Assembly: GCA_029204225.1 (NCBI GenBank)
Contig: CM055095.1
Coordinates: 29,204,845 to 29,268,844 of the forward strand
DNA length: 64,000 nucleotides
Reading direction: 5' to 3'
Origin: Diphasiastrum complanatum
Taxonomy: Eukaryota; Streptophyta; Lycopodiopsida; Lycopodiales; Lycopodiaceae
Made by a program: the position numbers and the translations under genes. Every line of letters starts with the position of its first letter. Positions within the stretch are counted from its first letter, which is position 1. Under the pieces are notes generated by a model. That model was not told the origin of the DNA and did no database searches. It saw nothing but the letters and a program-made list of their open reading frames with translations. Below, one piece after another: positions 21,577 to 34,676 of the stretch.

Positions 21577-23848
21577 GCAAGCGGAGGAAAGATGGCTACG
21601 GTGAGGAGGAGGCGAGGGAAAATGTAAAGGCCCCACGTCTGTGGATAGTGGACGACGATCAGGATGCGGATTGCATAACTAGTGTGAATAACAAGGGGTT
21701 GAATATAGACCATTGGATGCGCGTGCATCAAAAATTAGAAGCAGCGGCTCCTTCCGTGCCTCTTGGTAGCTTTCAGCAACGAGCGACTGCCTCTGCCATG
21801 GCATTGCAGGACATACCTAACATTGATCCCACAAGGCCACCAGTTTTTCAAGCTCAAGCTCAATCTCAGACGCAAGTTCAAGCGCAATCAGTCACACAGC
21901 TTCAGCTAGTCAAGCTATCAATGCAGCAACAACAAAAGCTCCAACAACAGCAGCTTCAACAACAGCAGCAGCTTCAACAACAGCAGCTTCAGCAACTGCA
22001 GCTCCAACAAAAGCAGCTTCAACATCAGCAGCTCAAACAAGAGCAGCTTCAACATCAGCAGCTCAAGCAAGAACAGTTTCAACAACAGCAGCTTCTCCAA
22101 CAAGAACAGCTTCAACAAGAGCAGCTCCGCTGGCTTCAGCAGCAAAACGCTGCAACAAATTGCTTTGGGCCTTTGATGGAGCGCTCCTCTATTTGTTCAC
22201 CTACTCCTATTGTGATACCGAGCAATTTAAGAACATGTCAACTACTGTACGGAGATTGGGATTTGCAAAATCCTTTGTCTGCAGCACCTTCATGCTCCTA
22301 CCCAGTTCAAAACAGCTGCATTTCAAGGCCGCAGTCCAGCAGCTCCCTGATCTCTGATGCTGGAAACGATCATGCCTCAAGCCTTCTGAGTAATAACCAT
22401 TCAGAGGCCCAGCATCCTCCAGGTAACTTGGCAACGGCCGGTATCCTTGTTCAGGAGCCACAAATGGCAGCTTCCTGGCTCCCTTCTTCGTCTAGGGATT
22501 CGAGTACTGCTGACGCTCAGCTGATGACGCCTTATTCATTTACTGGAAGATTTGATACAGCCCCAATGGCTGGGTGTCTATTCTCTTCTAGCCTGAATGA
22601 ACAGACAGATCAATTAGGCCTTTCTTCTTTGCCTTTGCAGCAGTCCCCAATTTTGCATAGATCATCCATGAAGGAACAAGAACAGGTTCAGCCAGAGCTT
22701 GTGCTTCCCAGCACGGTCTTGCCTACGGCTCCGACTATGGCCTCTATGGGTACGGCGGATACCTCTGGAATGTTATCCAGGATGCTCAACCAACTTACCC
22801 CGCAAAATCAGATAGCATATGGAAAGCAGGCATTCGTTGGACAATGCAGCGCTCCTGATCCTCCTGCTAACTTGAATGCTGTTGTGAATGGAAGCTGTGC
22901 AAATGAAGGTGGGGTTTCGCATCAAATTCTTCCTTTAGCTCCACCAAGGAGGGCAAGTACAAGGACCTACACAAAGGTGAGTGATCTAGAAGTTCTTAAC
23001 ATACCAACCTGTATGTTTTGTTGCGATATTCTTCTACCAAATGCCCTCACAACTGTCTTATAATATTCGAGTCTAGGGCATCAGCCATACTTTTGTAGTA
23101 TGACAGTTTAGGGCATTGGATATCCAGTGCTCTCTAATTTCATGGTTGCTCAAAAAAGCAAGAGAAGGACAAAGGCCTATTGCAAGAGCCTTGCACGCCT
23201 AGTTTAAAACTGCTCATAACCATATTCTAACTAAGAGGGTATTCGAGATGGAGCAGGTATACAAGCTTGGATCTATTGGCAGAGCTGTGGACGTTACTAG
23301 ATTCAAGAACTACACTGAACTAAGATGTGAGCTTGCCCGGATGTTTGGACTTGAAGGTCAACTTGATAGAAAGTCTGGCTGGCAGCTTGTGTTTATTGAC
23401 AACGAAAATGACATACTTCTGGTGGGAGATGACCCTTGGGAGTACGTAATCTCATTTCTACTGCTTAAGCCTCATTGTGCTTTTTCTTCCAGTTCATGTG
23501 CATTCAAAAGTTTGCCGAGCAAAACTGTAGATTTGAGGAGGTTTTGACTGTTCCTGTTCATTTGCTCATTTGTTTTCCTTTCAAACACTGGCATTTTAAC
23601 GTACTTAGAAACTTAAGCATAGCCAAATAATGTATGGGAGTAATAACTCTGTTTTAAGATTTTCTGGTCTGATGATTTGTCTTCGATGTATTCTAAGAAG
23701 GAAGCTCTGTTTTGACAGGGAGTTTGTTAGTTCTGTGCGAGGTATTCGAATCCTATCACCTGCAGAGGTTGCTTATTACATGAACAGTGATGAAAGAGTC
23801 GGAGCTCCTTACAATTGTCTAAATTCTTCAGTCATGAAACGATTCTGA
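21577..23848 (+). CDS. Auxin response factor, C-terminal exons (Q-rich middle region and PB1 domain)
   Basis: The model has exons 21577-22976, 23257-23441 and 23719-23848. The introns are GTGAGT...AGCAG and GTACGT...GACAG, and all phases agree. The first exon begins after TTATTCAG and reads [12 protein letters not shown], then a [11 protein letters not shown] and GLNIDHWM pattern like the start of the ARF5/7/19 middle region. A glutamine-rich tract follows (about 21918-22145), typical of transcription-activating ARFs. [10 protein letters not shown] joins [16 protein letters not shown], the conserved PB1 (domain III) start with its basic lysine. The acidic OPCA-type face ([18 protein letters not shown]) and [11 protein letters not shown] follow, with a stop at 23846-23848. 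This gives about 571 residues. PB1 mediates pairing with Aux/IAA repressors and other ARFs in the nucleus. The B3 DNA-binding and dimerisation exons are absent from the 21.5 kb upstream. Either a giant intron precedes these exons or this is a truncated or DNA-binding-domain-less copy. The open frame 21543-21576 is taken as intron. Confidence 0.85.
22977..23256 (+). other. ARF intron inside the PB1 coding region
   Basis: The donor is AAAG|GTGAGT and the acceptor is GGAGCAG|GTATAC. The 280-nt intron splits RTYTK from VYKLG at a phase-0 site, a junction that makes the conserved PB1 start continuous. Confidence 0.85.
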
Positions 23849-24236
23849 AATTCCAAGAAGTAAAAGCTCTGGTGCTGAATTTGGGACTATCTCAAAGCAA
23901 ATTATAAACTGCCAGTTCCATTGTATAATTATCATGCTCATTGCCAGTGAACTTGGTTGCTTATTTTGAGAATGTTGGAACAGCCTGATCCTTTTTGTTT
24001 CCCACCAATGAAGGTTGGGTGAGATTTTGCTCGAATTTAGCAATGTCCTTTTATGAAAATTTTGTTTTTGCTTACTGTGATATTTGGTACACTATCCAGT
24101 GGAAGGAGTGATGCTGAATGTTTTTTCTAGCCTTGTGCTTTGCTGATTGGGAACCTGTTAACATAATTATGCTGAGACATTCAGCAATGGTTTGCTTATG
24201 ACTGTCTTGTTGTTGTAGGAAAATTAAATTATGTTG
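23849..24236. other. Downstream region of the ARF gene
   Basis: AT-rich sequence after the ARF stop, probably 3' untranslated and flanking DNA. No open frame of note is seen. Confidence 0.5.
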
Positions 24237-24360
24237 GGGGGGGGGGGGGGTGGGGGGGAAGGCCCTGCCCCGAGGTTCCGTGCTGGGAGGGCTCTTGCTC
24301 GAGGGCGGGAGCCCGAGGGCAGGGCCCGACCTGCACGGAAGGCCCTTGGGCCTTCCCCTG
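24237..24360. repeat. Poly-G tract plus GC-rich foldback
   Basis: A run of about 14 G, one T and 7 G leads into a GC-rich segment that folds back. GGGAAGGCCC near 24250-24264 pairs with GGGCCTTCCC at about 24348-24358. Inside it, GGCCCTGCCC near 24260-24270 pairs with GGGCAGGGCC near 24315-24330. The composition contrasts sharply with the AT-rich neighbours, so this may be a miniature foldback insertion. Confidence 0.6.
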
Positions 24361-24894
24361 CGTAATGACACGTCTGAGATTTTTCTCTCTCAGATTCAGC
24401 AGAATTTCTGATGCGTTTGGACAAAATCGATGATCTGTTTACTCAAGAACAAGAATTCTGGAACAGACTACTGGTTACTTCAGATGCAAGCAAATTCCAC
24501 ATCTGGAGGTGCATTAGAAATACAAAGAAAAATTGAAGACTTGGCATTACGTAAATGAAAGGGTTTGTTTTATCTCATAAGCAGGATACCAGTTTGGTGA
24601 TTCACAATTTTATTTTGTTGTTCCCCGTGACAACACCCAGCCGTTATTGTGTTAACTTGAAAAGCTTAATAATCTCCTCTAACAAACAAAATGTGATCGA
24701 AGTTTTTTTTGAACTGCACAGCTAAAAAGAACCTGCACTCAGGTGCTTCAAAAGCCAGCATTAACTGTGTTGGTATTACCTTAATTTTAAACCACTAAAC
24801 TTGGAGAATTGTTGTTGAAAATGGGCCAAGAACTTACTTACATCCCACACCTCTTCATAGATAGTTCTCACTCTTACATATGCTTATGGACTAG

Positions 24895-25021
24895 GTAGCG
24901 GGCGTGAGCAGGCCTGCTACCGTGTGTAGCAGGTGGCCTTCACGCACCGAGTCGCCCTGCGGCGAGGTGCGTTGAAGGCTGGCTGCTACAGGGTAGCAGG
25001 CCTGCCCACGCCTGCTAACGG
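24895..25021. repeat. GC-rich imperfect palindrome with arms of about 54 bp
   Basis: The left arm (24895-24948) starts GTAGCGGGCGTGAGCAGG and ends CTTCACGCACC. The right arm (about 24965-25019) is its near-complete reverse complement, from GGTGCGTTGAAGG to CACGCCTGCTAAC. The loop of about 17 nt is itself partly self-complementary (tcgccctgcggcga). AT-rich DNA surrounds it. A foldback MITE or a hairpin RNA gene are the two plausible readings. Confidence 0.8.
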
Positions 25022-25829
25022 GCATAATTTGCCATTTGGGCCCTTCCTCTGCCCTTCAATTGACAGGTTGTTACACAATGGCTCTGAACGTCTATGTTCA
25101 GAGCCAATGAAAATGTGCCAGCTATCCACTATCAGCCCAAATGCAAAGTATGGGATAATAACACCCTTTTACCTCCACTTGGATGACTCGTGCGCAGCTA
25201 TAATGCCAACCTTGCCTCTTGGCAAGCACCACCACCAGCATACAATACTTCCAAGTTTGGCTTAAGTTCCTCTTCTTGCACAACAGGTTAAGGACGAGCA
25301 GATCCTAGCTAAGTAGAGCACATAGAGTGATTCAATGTCCAATGCTTAATACATTGATATTGAGGACGTGAAATAGAAAGTCTATCTTTGATGATCTTGT
25401 ACTCATTTAGATCATCTGATGGTGTGAAGGATTGAATCACACATGATATTCTCCATTGCATACATGCTTTTATTTTTATAAACATCTTAAACTATTGTAG
25501 TTTAATAATTTTACTTAGTTTACAGATGTACAAGGACCACTTAGAAGAAATCATAGAGAGAGAAGAGCATGATCTGTGATTTTCTTCACACTTCTTTGTT
25601 TGTAGCATTGATTGTAGAAGGACCCATCACATAGAAGCTAGTAGCATCGTTTATGATGGAATGACCCGTAACAAAAGCTCTTTGTAGGGCTCATAAGATA
25701 AGACTTTGTTGGAGCTTTTAAGACTTTATAAGACCTATTTCAACTCTATATACTTGTAGAATGAAAACTATGATTTAATGAAAATGTTATTGTGCTTAAA
25801 TTATCAAAAAATAATGAAGTTGGATTGTT

Positions 25830-27420
25830 TTTAACAAATTCTATGTCAGAAAGTAGATGTCTTAACCAGATTGCCTCTTTAGTGGCTTGAGTTGCAACAA
25901 TATATTCAAATTATGTAGAGGATAAGATAATGGAAGTTGTTCTTTGCTATTTCAAGAAATAGGACCTTTATTGAGCAAAAAGACAAAACTTGTTGTAGAT
26001 CTTCTTGTATCTACATCCTTTGCCCAATCTACATCTAAGAAAAAGCCCTATAGAATGTTCACTAGATTTGCAACAATTGCATAGATCATTTGTTGCTCGT
26101 AGATATCTTAGACTCTCATTAGAGCCTCCAACTCAATGTGCAAACAACATAGACAATATACGTACATGTGCAAATCATGGCATAAATTAGAGAGCTTACT
26201 ACTGAATGATGAGAGAACTCCATCATTTGCTCATTTTCTGCTTCAACCTGTGGACATTGCTCTGTTGACAACTTCAATCTAAGATCCATAGAAAAATTTA
26301 CAGGCTTGCAATTCAAACTTTTGCATTTGTAAAAAATATTATGATCATACATTTGTTGACTAATAAAGATTAGTTTTTTTGCCTTGTCTTTATGGATTTG
26401 AATTCCTAAGCATAATTGTGTCTCTTCCATATTAGTCATCTCAAATCCATCTTGACAACATTTTTCTAGCATTCTTATATTAGCTTGTTGTTATTATTGA
26501 GGACTAAAAAATTATCAACATACCATTTAATATCAAAAAAGAATGTGCCAACCACTTTGTTGTAGACATCGGAGTCAGTTGATCTAGGGGTAAAGCCATT
26601 TTGAATCAAGAGTATGTTGATCATATTAAACAAGACTCTTGGTAATCATTTTTGTGGGGCTTTCTTACCATGTCCTCCTTAACCTTGAGCTCAAAGCTTT
26701 TAGGTTGGTACATGTATATGCCTTCATTTATTACTCCATTCAAGAAGGCTATTAGGACATCTATTTGATGGATTTCTAGATCTATTGCTATTGCATATGC
26801 CAATAGTAGTCTAATAGAAGTATGTTTTACAACAAGGCTAAAGGTTATAAACAACAAATCTTTTTGCCAAAAGTCTAGCTTTCCTTCTACTTATGTTTTC
26901 ATCTACCTTATATTTTATCTTGAAAATCCACTATCAATACTATTCTTCCATGATCGTCCAGGTGCAATTCTTTAAAAGAGATTGATACTTGGAGCTCCAT
27001 CTCCTCTTCTTCCTTTGTGAATGTGAGCCTTGGGGTACACCTTGCTAGGTCTCATGTGTCGAATCCACTTGAATTGTGCTCTATTCAATGTTTTTAATGC
27101 CATATCTACTCAATTCTAATGTGATTCATGAGATCCTTGTCTCTTATGCTTCTTTTGGTTATGCGATCATGATTGCTTTGTATTATTACTACTTCTAGCT
27201 TAAATTCTATTGTTATTGCTATTTGATTGCGTTTGGCACATGACACCTGCTTACAAATTTTTTGTCATTACAAGGTCATAAAGTCTAGGCTTTATGATCA
27301 AAATAATACGAACAAAAATAGAATTGGTGCTTTGTGCATCCATCTTCTTTTGAGCTCCTTTGGAAGTAGCAAATGCTATAAAACCAAACATTCTAAGATG
27401 CTTTAGAGAGGGATTTTTGC
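25830..27420 (-). pseudogene. Ty1/copia relic: integrase end, reverse transcriptase and RNase H fragments
   Basis: Read on minus, 26621-26857 encodes EIHQIDVLIAFLNGVINEGIYM, the copia reverse-transcriptase motif (normally MDVxTAFLxGxLxExIYM). The segment 26119-26472 encodes FEMTNMEETQLCLGIQI and SSLIYAMICT, the later RT part (normally GxxxxFLGIxI and GSLxYAM). Further down, about 25880-26040 reads DVDWAKDVDTRRSTT, the start of copia RNase H. Upstream, around 27310-27400, a KGAQKKMDAQSTNSIFV scrap matches the end of integrase. Stops and frame changes separate the parts. No clear LTR was defined, although the TTCGACC-rich stretch at about 27500-27750 may be one. Confidence 0.75.
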
Positions 27421-28285
27421 CAATCCATACTATTAGAATTCTCTTTTAATTTATTCTTGTAATGAGAATCTATCGAGTCTGTAGAAATACTCAAGCTTGT
27501 ATACAATCTTGTAGGTTTTTCGTAGTCTAGGTCAAAATCTATTTCGACCTTGAAAATTAAAATCTAAATCAATCTTTGGCTTGGTTGGATGGGTCGAACC
27601 GCATCGAAGTCTATTTCAATATCTAGGACTAAAATCAAAATTCGACCCACTCATTTCAATCCCCTACATCTATTTCGATCTCTGATCTTATTTCGACCCT
27701 AGACAATTTCAATACTGCAACTTAGTATTTTAATACTATGTCATCATGTATCCAAAGGAGCTAGTTCTCGACCCTCCAAAGACCTTGTCAAAGATAACAT
27801 ATTGTTCTCACATGTACTTAAGTTTCTCGTTTTTCTATATTGCATACTGGGGCCATTGTGTTTGCTATACATTTAGGCTATTGAGAATCAATGTTAATGC
27901 ATTGTCTTAAGTTCCCTTTGCTCAACTTTACAAGAAGAATTTCCTGCTTATATTAATAAATGATGGAAAAACCCATTAACATACAAATAGATGAAAGCAT
28001 ATAAAATCATAATGCCAAATGGCAGAAAACAATCATGTTGGAAAACTTAATAAATCCTAAAATAGTAGATTAACTACTCAAAATCAACTACTTGATGTAA
28101 ATCATTAACTAGAATGGTGTCACCAATAAGTAATGCAGTAAGACACCAAGTGTTTATCACAACTTTGATATTGTATTCTATTTGTGTTTGCACATTTGTG
28201 CTTGCACCTATGCTTAAAATTTAGCATAGCTAAATGTCTTGTTATGTTTTTTTTTTTTTTTTCATTTTAGTTTGTGAATATTGTC

Positions 28286-28360
28286 ATGTCCATGATCAGT
28301 ACATAGGATTCAGTATACTCCTAATCTTGGAGCTTCCCTTATAGAGGTATCAAAGCAAGG
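28286..28360 (+). repeat. LTR-end-like fragment with a possible primer-site relic
   Basis: About 48 bp beginning TGTCATGTCCATGATCAG nearly match the segment starting at 34677. GGTATCAAAGC at about 28347 resembles the copia primer site TGGTATCAGAGC with two changes. No LTR body can be delimited. Confidence 0.35.
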
Positions 28361-31300
28361 CTTACGAAGATTGGGGAACATGGAGAAGGGCTACCTTTTG
28401 TCGAAATTTCGGATCGGATCAATGGAATTCTCTTCCAAGGTGGATAGCAAGGTTGCAAGTGGGTGTACTATCCCGGTTTCAATTTGCATGTTGCTAAGAT
28501 CCATTACTCTCAAGATTCTTTGGAGTTTTATGGAGAATTGTCCTTGAAAGCCAACTTGTGCTGCTTTTTTGGAGCTTTTTCTTGTGTAGATCAAATCTTA
28601 TGTAGATCCAAATTTTCTAGCAAGTGTACTTTCGTTTTAGGGATTATTAGTAATGAAATTAATGATGCATGTCGGTTCTTTTCAATGATTTATGATTCTA
28701 GGCTATGTTTTGGTCAAAATTGCTTGGTTTTTCATGCTTTTTGACACAAAATAGATAGTAAGAACCAAAATCCAGCAATATCAGATCAATTAGATGGCTA
28801 TAATTCTGTAATTTGTTTGCATGTGTTAGAGAAAGAGTTGCATGTCATGAATTTCCACTTTATAGTGAAGAAGAAATCGGAAAATAGCCAGAAATCATGA
28901 TTTTTGCTTGCTTTTCATAAAGTTGGATAGTAGGTGGCTATAAAACACCATGTAAGGCTTGTGAAGAGATGAACCAAAGTTGTTTGAAGCTGTCCCTAAA
29001 GTTAGAGCCAAGAATTATAGCAATTGAGCTTGTAGGAAGTCAAAAAAGTGCAAAAAATAACCATTTTTGGTGATTTTTGGGGGATGGATCCCTCTAAATC
29101 CATAAGGAGATCATTCTGGATTTTTTTACAACATGATTAGCATTACCTTTTACCTTCCCAGCAAACTATCAGACCTGTAAATTGATGGTCGATGGCTTGT
29201 GCATCATCTCTATCAAGTTTGAAGTTATTTTGACTTCTATAAATCAAGAAATCTTCGTTCTCAGCCTATGCTGCATCTTAGGAGTGGTCATACGCATGTG
29301 CTCTGACGGTTGGGTCACAAATCAGTGATATTGGTTGACAAATTTTGTAATAATGAAGTTTACGTAAAAAGTTCCGTAATGACATTTTCTTACTGATGTA
29401 GTGTGCTTTGCATGCCAGTTGGACATTGGTTAAGTGACAATAGGTATTGAACAATATTTCAATTTTTTTGATTTCAATTGCCTTTTGTACTAACTATATT
29501 TTCATCAAAAGAATTTGAATTACGTAAAATGAACCAAAATTGAGTTTTTCTAAAAAAAAAAAAATTCCAAATTTTGATCATTTTTTTGTTATCTATGGAA
29601 TCAGTTTAGATTAGTGAATTGACTAAACTGAGTTTATCAGTCAGAGTTAGTCACAGAGGTTTCACTAAGGCTAAATTATTTTCCAATTATAGATAATTGA
29701 AAAATTGACAGAAGGAATCGCAATGAATTTGCCGGCAGTTTTTACTGTAATATTAAGTTAACTTTTGGAGTATGGTACTCCCAGATTGAAAGTTAAAATT
29801 AATTTTTTTTTTTTTTGTTGAATTTTGAATTTGATCAAAATTTGAAATCAGTTACTTGTCTGACATATTTCTAATCGATACTGATCATTAGAGATGGGTC
29901 AAGTGAATATTTGTGCAAGATACTCGTCAAAATTGAATTTAAAACCGTCAAACAATATGAAATGACTAGATAGAATGAGTGGCAACAGTATTTTTTATCT
30001 AGACAATGAAATCTGATAGGATATGGTTTAAGAGTTACTAGAATCCTATTGGTAGGATTTCCATTCATGTAATTTCATATTCTAAGTTTGGATAGTTTTG
30101 GTCAATATTGACGAACTAGTCAATAAAAAGAAAAAAATAGTCCAATTTTGGAAAATTCGTAGTTGATAGGAATTGAGAAAATGTAAAAAAAAAAACTGAT
30201 TTCATTTCTGGTTAAATCCTATGGTGATTTATATGCAAAAGATCAGACTAATACTGTCTTTCATACTAGTAGATGATTTTTGTATATCGGTGATTTAGCC
30301 CAAGTATAGGATAGAAATGAAGTTGTTTCAAACTTTTTCCTATAGTAATTAGATCATAACATTTACTAATGTCGTAACCCTTAGCTGAAATAGATTTTCA
30401 GGGAACTGCAAATTCTAGAGAGGGGAGAAGAGTGGACATCAGTGGTAGCAAGTGTGATCGGGAAATGTATTTTGCAATTAGGTTTTTGGTTATCCCAGTA
30501 AATAATTGCTTAATACTGGATACTAATTTCCTTCTTGAATATAAAACATCAGACTGATTTATGTGCCATTCTTTTCAGCATGGAGTTATTCTTCTGAAAG
30601 ACTGTTATGTCATATAAATTACTACTTGTGTGAATAGACTTGGAATTTAGATAAATTCTAAGCTGATTGTATTCAAATTTTTTAATCCTAGAATATCTCT
30701 GTTGCATATATGGATTTCGATGGAATGCTAGGTTCTGTCACTCAGATTGAAAATATTTGAAGGAAAAGTCCTGTTTGTAATACAGTGAATCCTTTTATGG
30801 AATGCACTTATTACTAACTTTTCATGGATTTAGATATTTTTAGATGTCATTTTTCCAGTCAACTTTTATAGAGATTGATAATTTCTTTAAAAAGAGAGGT
30901 GAAGTGATGGGATAATATTCTATCTAGAGATCTGTTGGTTGCATAGCTTTTGGAAGAGAACCAGCTGTGGTGTGGAAATGAAATTTTGTCTGAAAGTAAT
31001 TTCGGATAAATTCAGAATAAGAGACCTAATTGGAACTTTTTGAATAAGAGAAATTCTCTAGGGATTGTCTGGACAATCTGGAACTAGAACAGGTTTGAAA
31101 TCTGAATCATTATCTATAAGTAGTTTAGTGAGAGGTCAAAAATTACTAATTCCATTTTGATTGGAATAGGAGTAAGTTTGATCTGGATTTAAGTCTGAGA
31201 TGTTTGTACTAAATCAATCTAATATTAGTTTAAGTACTAGGATCAGAGAGGGGTTGATTGAGTGGATAACAAATCTTTGTATGGAAGGTTTATGGATTAA

Positions 31301-31539
31301 CTTATAAATGATTTGGGTAAGGATCTAAATGTGGTGTCATACTAGTATAATTGAATTCTTCACCTAGACATTTGAGATTTTTGAGTCATTGGCAATTAAC
31401 TTTAGTAGTTGATTACTCCAGGATGAAGTTAATTGGTAAAACGATCAGTATGATGAGGACTCACCAGAAACTGATGGTCTTGAATTATATTGCTTGTAAG
31501 ATGCATGTGTCGTAAATCAATGGGAATGAGCGGAGGCTA
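28361..31539. other. 3.2 kb of AT-rich DNA without a recognised gene
   Basis: Short broken frames occur on both strands. The longest, 28463-28744 on plus, encodes 93 residues with no recognised motif. Several A or T homopolymer runs are present. This is probably old transposon interior. Confidence 0.4.
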
Positions 31540-34500
31540 GAAGCGAGCTTGGTGTGTGGATCGGAAGGACCATAGTTAGCAGCAAAACGTTCAAATTGAA
31601 AGATTCACAGATGCACAAAGAATGATATGGTAGTGGGATTGAAAGATTGCACTCTGATTAATATCAAAACAATGAGTACAATTGCTTGAAGTGATAACTT
31701 CAACTTACAGTTATTGAGCATGACAACGCTGGCTATTTTTTAATAGATCTCAAAATCAGAAGAAGTTTTTGGATGAAGATTCTAGGATAATGTCTTACAA
31801 ACTACAACTACCTTCTATTGTAGTTATTACAACCGCTTCATTACAGTTAATGCATGTACAAAGTGGGCAGACTGTCAACGTGAAGTCGTTGGTTTGGATT
31901 TAGACCAACAATATCGAAATTTAAAAGTATTGAAAAATATACACTGACTCAAAAAATACTGACTCGAAAAATATAGAATTTTTTGAGTCGATCCAGTATC
32001 AAAAAATTCTGAAAATTTCAATTCTGAATTTTTCGATCCCTTGAACAGAAATTTGAGTCTTCTGTTCTGGTTTTTCAAGATGCTCATTATTGAACGGATT
32101 TGAGGCTGAGCATCGAATTCCAACACTTCTTTCCCTTAATGTGGATCTTGAAAACTTTTGATTTTCAGATTCAACATGTCATTGGATCTGAGATGGTGAT
32201 TCTTTGACAGAGCCTTCGTGAAGTAATCTACTGCCATTGATTATGTCCTGTAGTAGACTAAGAATATCTCCTTGCTTTGCACTTTCTCTCTCAAATAGTG
32301 ATACCTGATTTCAATATACTTGCTTCGAGAATGAGCTATGGTGCTTTGATTGTCACAAAATATGGTCGTTGGATGTGACTATGCAAGGTCAATTTCTGCT
32401 AGCAGGTGCCTCAGCCAAATTGCCTCCTTTGTAGCATTTGTGACAACAATGTACTATGATACAGTTGATGATAATGCTACCAAGGTCTGCTTTCGGCTAT
32501 TCCACGAGATTGGGCTTTGATTATATAAAAATACAAAACCAAATGTAGACCTTCTAGTATCGATATCTCTTGCCCAATCCGCATCTGTGTATCCTTCAAG
32601 TATGCTGGAAAATTGGCTGTCTCCATAACAGATGCTAAGATGTTTGGTTGCCTGGATATACTTCATGACTTTTGTGAGCGCTTTCCAGTGGGTTAGACCT
32701 GGATTTGATAGGAACTGGCTAAGTGAACTGATTGAATACGCAATGTCAGATCAAGTACAAATCATTGCATACATCAGTGAGCCGATGATGGAGTGAAACT
32801 GATATTACTTCATCTCCTCTTTTTCTGTCTCTGTTTGAGGAGATTGTTCCTTTAACAGCTTCAGTCCAGGGTCTAGAGGAAAGAGACTTGGTCTGCAGTT
32901 GGTCATTCCATACTTTTTCCTCACGTTTGTGAGATATCTCTACTAGCTAATGAAAATCAGATGCCTAAATCGAATTCGAAAAATTTCGATTCCAAGACAA
33001 TAGTGGACTGGACCCATGTCAGTCATTTTGTACTCCTTGGCCAGCATGCATTTTGTTTCCTTCTTCAAATTCAAATTGTTACTGAATAATAGTGTATCAT
33101 CCACATAGAGAGTGATGATGATAAAGAAATTTGATACAAACTTGATGTAAACATTCGAGTCTGTTGAGTTTGGAATGAAACCATTCTCAATAAGAAATCC
33201 GTTGATTTTCTAGAACCAGGTTCTGGGTGATTGTTTCAGTCCATAGAGTGTCTTGTGGATTTTGCACACAAGGTGTTGCTTATTCCTTAGCTCATATCCC
33301 TTCGGCTGTGACATAAAGATTTCCTCTTCAATGGTTTTGTTGAGGAAGGCGGTCTGGACATCCATCTGATGGACTTCGAGATCTGCTGCGTCTGCAAAGG
33401 AGAGTAACAACCGAATCAAAGCATGCTTGACAACTGGGCTGAATGTATCATATCAACCCAGATCTGAAATTTGGGAATAGCCTCATGATGTCTTTTTCGA
33501 TACCAGTATCGGGAAATTTTTGATACCTGGATCAGAAACCTCTTGTGCTTTCCCCTTGTGGTTGATAAATCGATTTTCCACAAAGATGACATCTTTGCTC
33601 GTGAATGATTTTCTGTTTCAAGATTGTAGAGCTTGTATGCCTTGTGATGTGGGGAGTAGCCAACAGAAATCAATTTTATGCTTTTGTCATCCAGCTTCTT
33701 CTTGAGATCTTCAGGGTTCTGAGCATAAGCAATGCAACCAAACACTCTAATGTTCTTGAGTGATGGTTTTGATCCTGACCACACCTCATAAGGTGTCTTG
33801 CCATTCAAGGCTTTGGTGATGGATCGATTTTGTAGGTAGGCGGCTGTAGTAACAGTTTCTGTCTCAAATTTCTTCGGAAGAGAAGCATGGGCCAGCATGC
33901 TCTTGGCACTTTTAATAAGTGTCTGATTCTTCCGTTCAGCTATACCAATTTATAATCTTTGAACCAATCTTGATGGTGAGTCATGTGTTGAGTTGCTCTA
34001 GAATCGAGATACCAAGAATCGATATCATGTTGTTCTTCATCCTTGGTCGTGAAGGTTGCCTCATCTTCCCCTTGTTGCTGTATTGAAAAAACTGGTTGAG
34101 ACTGAATTTGCTTGTTGTTGGGACTGCTTCTTCTTTTCATTGTTGAATTTCAAAGTTCTGCAGTCTTTGATCTCATGTCCAGTTCTCTTGTACTATCTGC
34201 AAAATAAACTTTGCTTTGGTTGGGAAGATGAAGTGTTCGAATTCAACCCTGAGCCAAAATTCGACCCAAAGCCAAAATTTGAACCTGATTCAAAATTTGA
34301 TCCTGACTACATGTTACTCTTCTTTTTGGATTTGAACTTCAAATTTTTGGAATATAGAGCATGAGGATCCGTTCCTGAGCTTGAGGAGGATGCAGATTTT
34401 CTGATTTCCCCTTGTAGAAGCATCGAAATTGCTCTTGATAGAGTAATTTGCTCCTGGGTCGAAGTTATCATGACCCAGTTTTCATAGGCTTCAGGGAGAC

Positions 34501-34650
34501 TCGATAGTAGAGTCATAACAACATCGAAATCTTCAATGACTGAGCCAATTGCAGCCATTTGCTCCATAAGATTAATGATTTTCTAGGTTAATATTGAAAG
34601 TTAAAAGAACTGTTCTTGTAGTTCTTTCCTGTTTTAAGGAGCTTCTAAGG
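31540..34650 (-). mobile_element. Ty1/copia relic with 3' LTR and most polyprotein domains as fragments
   Basis: Read on minus, the 3' LTR starts with TGTTGGAATTC at 32125 and ends near 31540. It matches the LTR at 15015-15810, so this is the same family in the opposite orientation. The coding scraps, in order, are: gag (34307-34567, DFDVVMTLLSSLPEAYENW), protease (33940-34140, WYLDSRATQHMTHH), integrase (33416-33898, YLQNRSITKALNGKTPYEVW and VFGCIAYAQ), reverse transcriptase (33210-33419, HQMDVQTAFLNKTIEEEIFM and LYGLKQSPRTWF), and RNase H (32454-32666, YTDADWARDIDTRRSTFGFV). The protease active site reads DSR instead of DSG, so it would be inactive. The 5' LTR is not seen, because the element ends at about 34650 where the gypsy LTR begins. 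Confidence 0.85.
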
Positions 34651-34676
34651 ATAGAAGCAGTTTAAGGAGAAAAAAA

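Noticed and set aside
21918-22145. Leucine-rich open frame on the minus strand
   Set aside because: It is the antisense shadow of the CAG-rich glutamine tract of the ARF exon.
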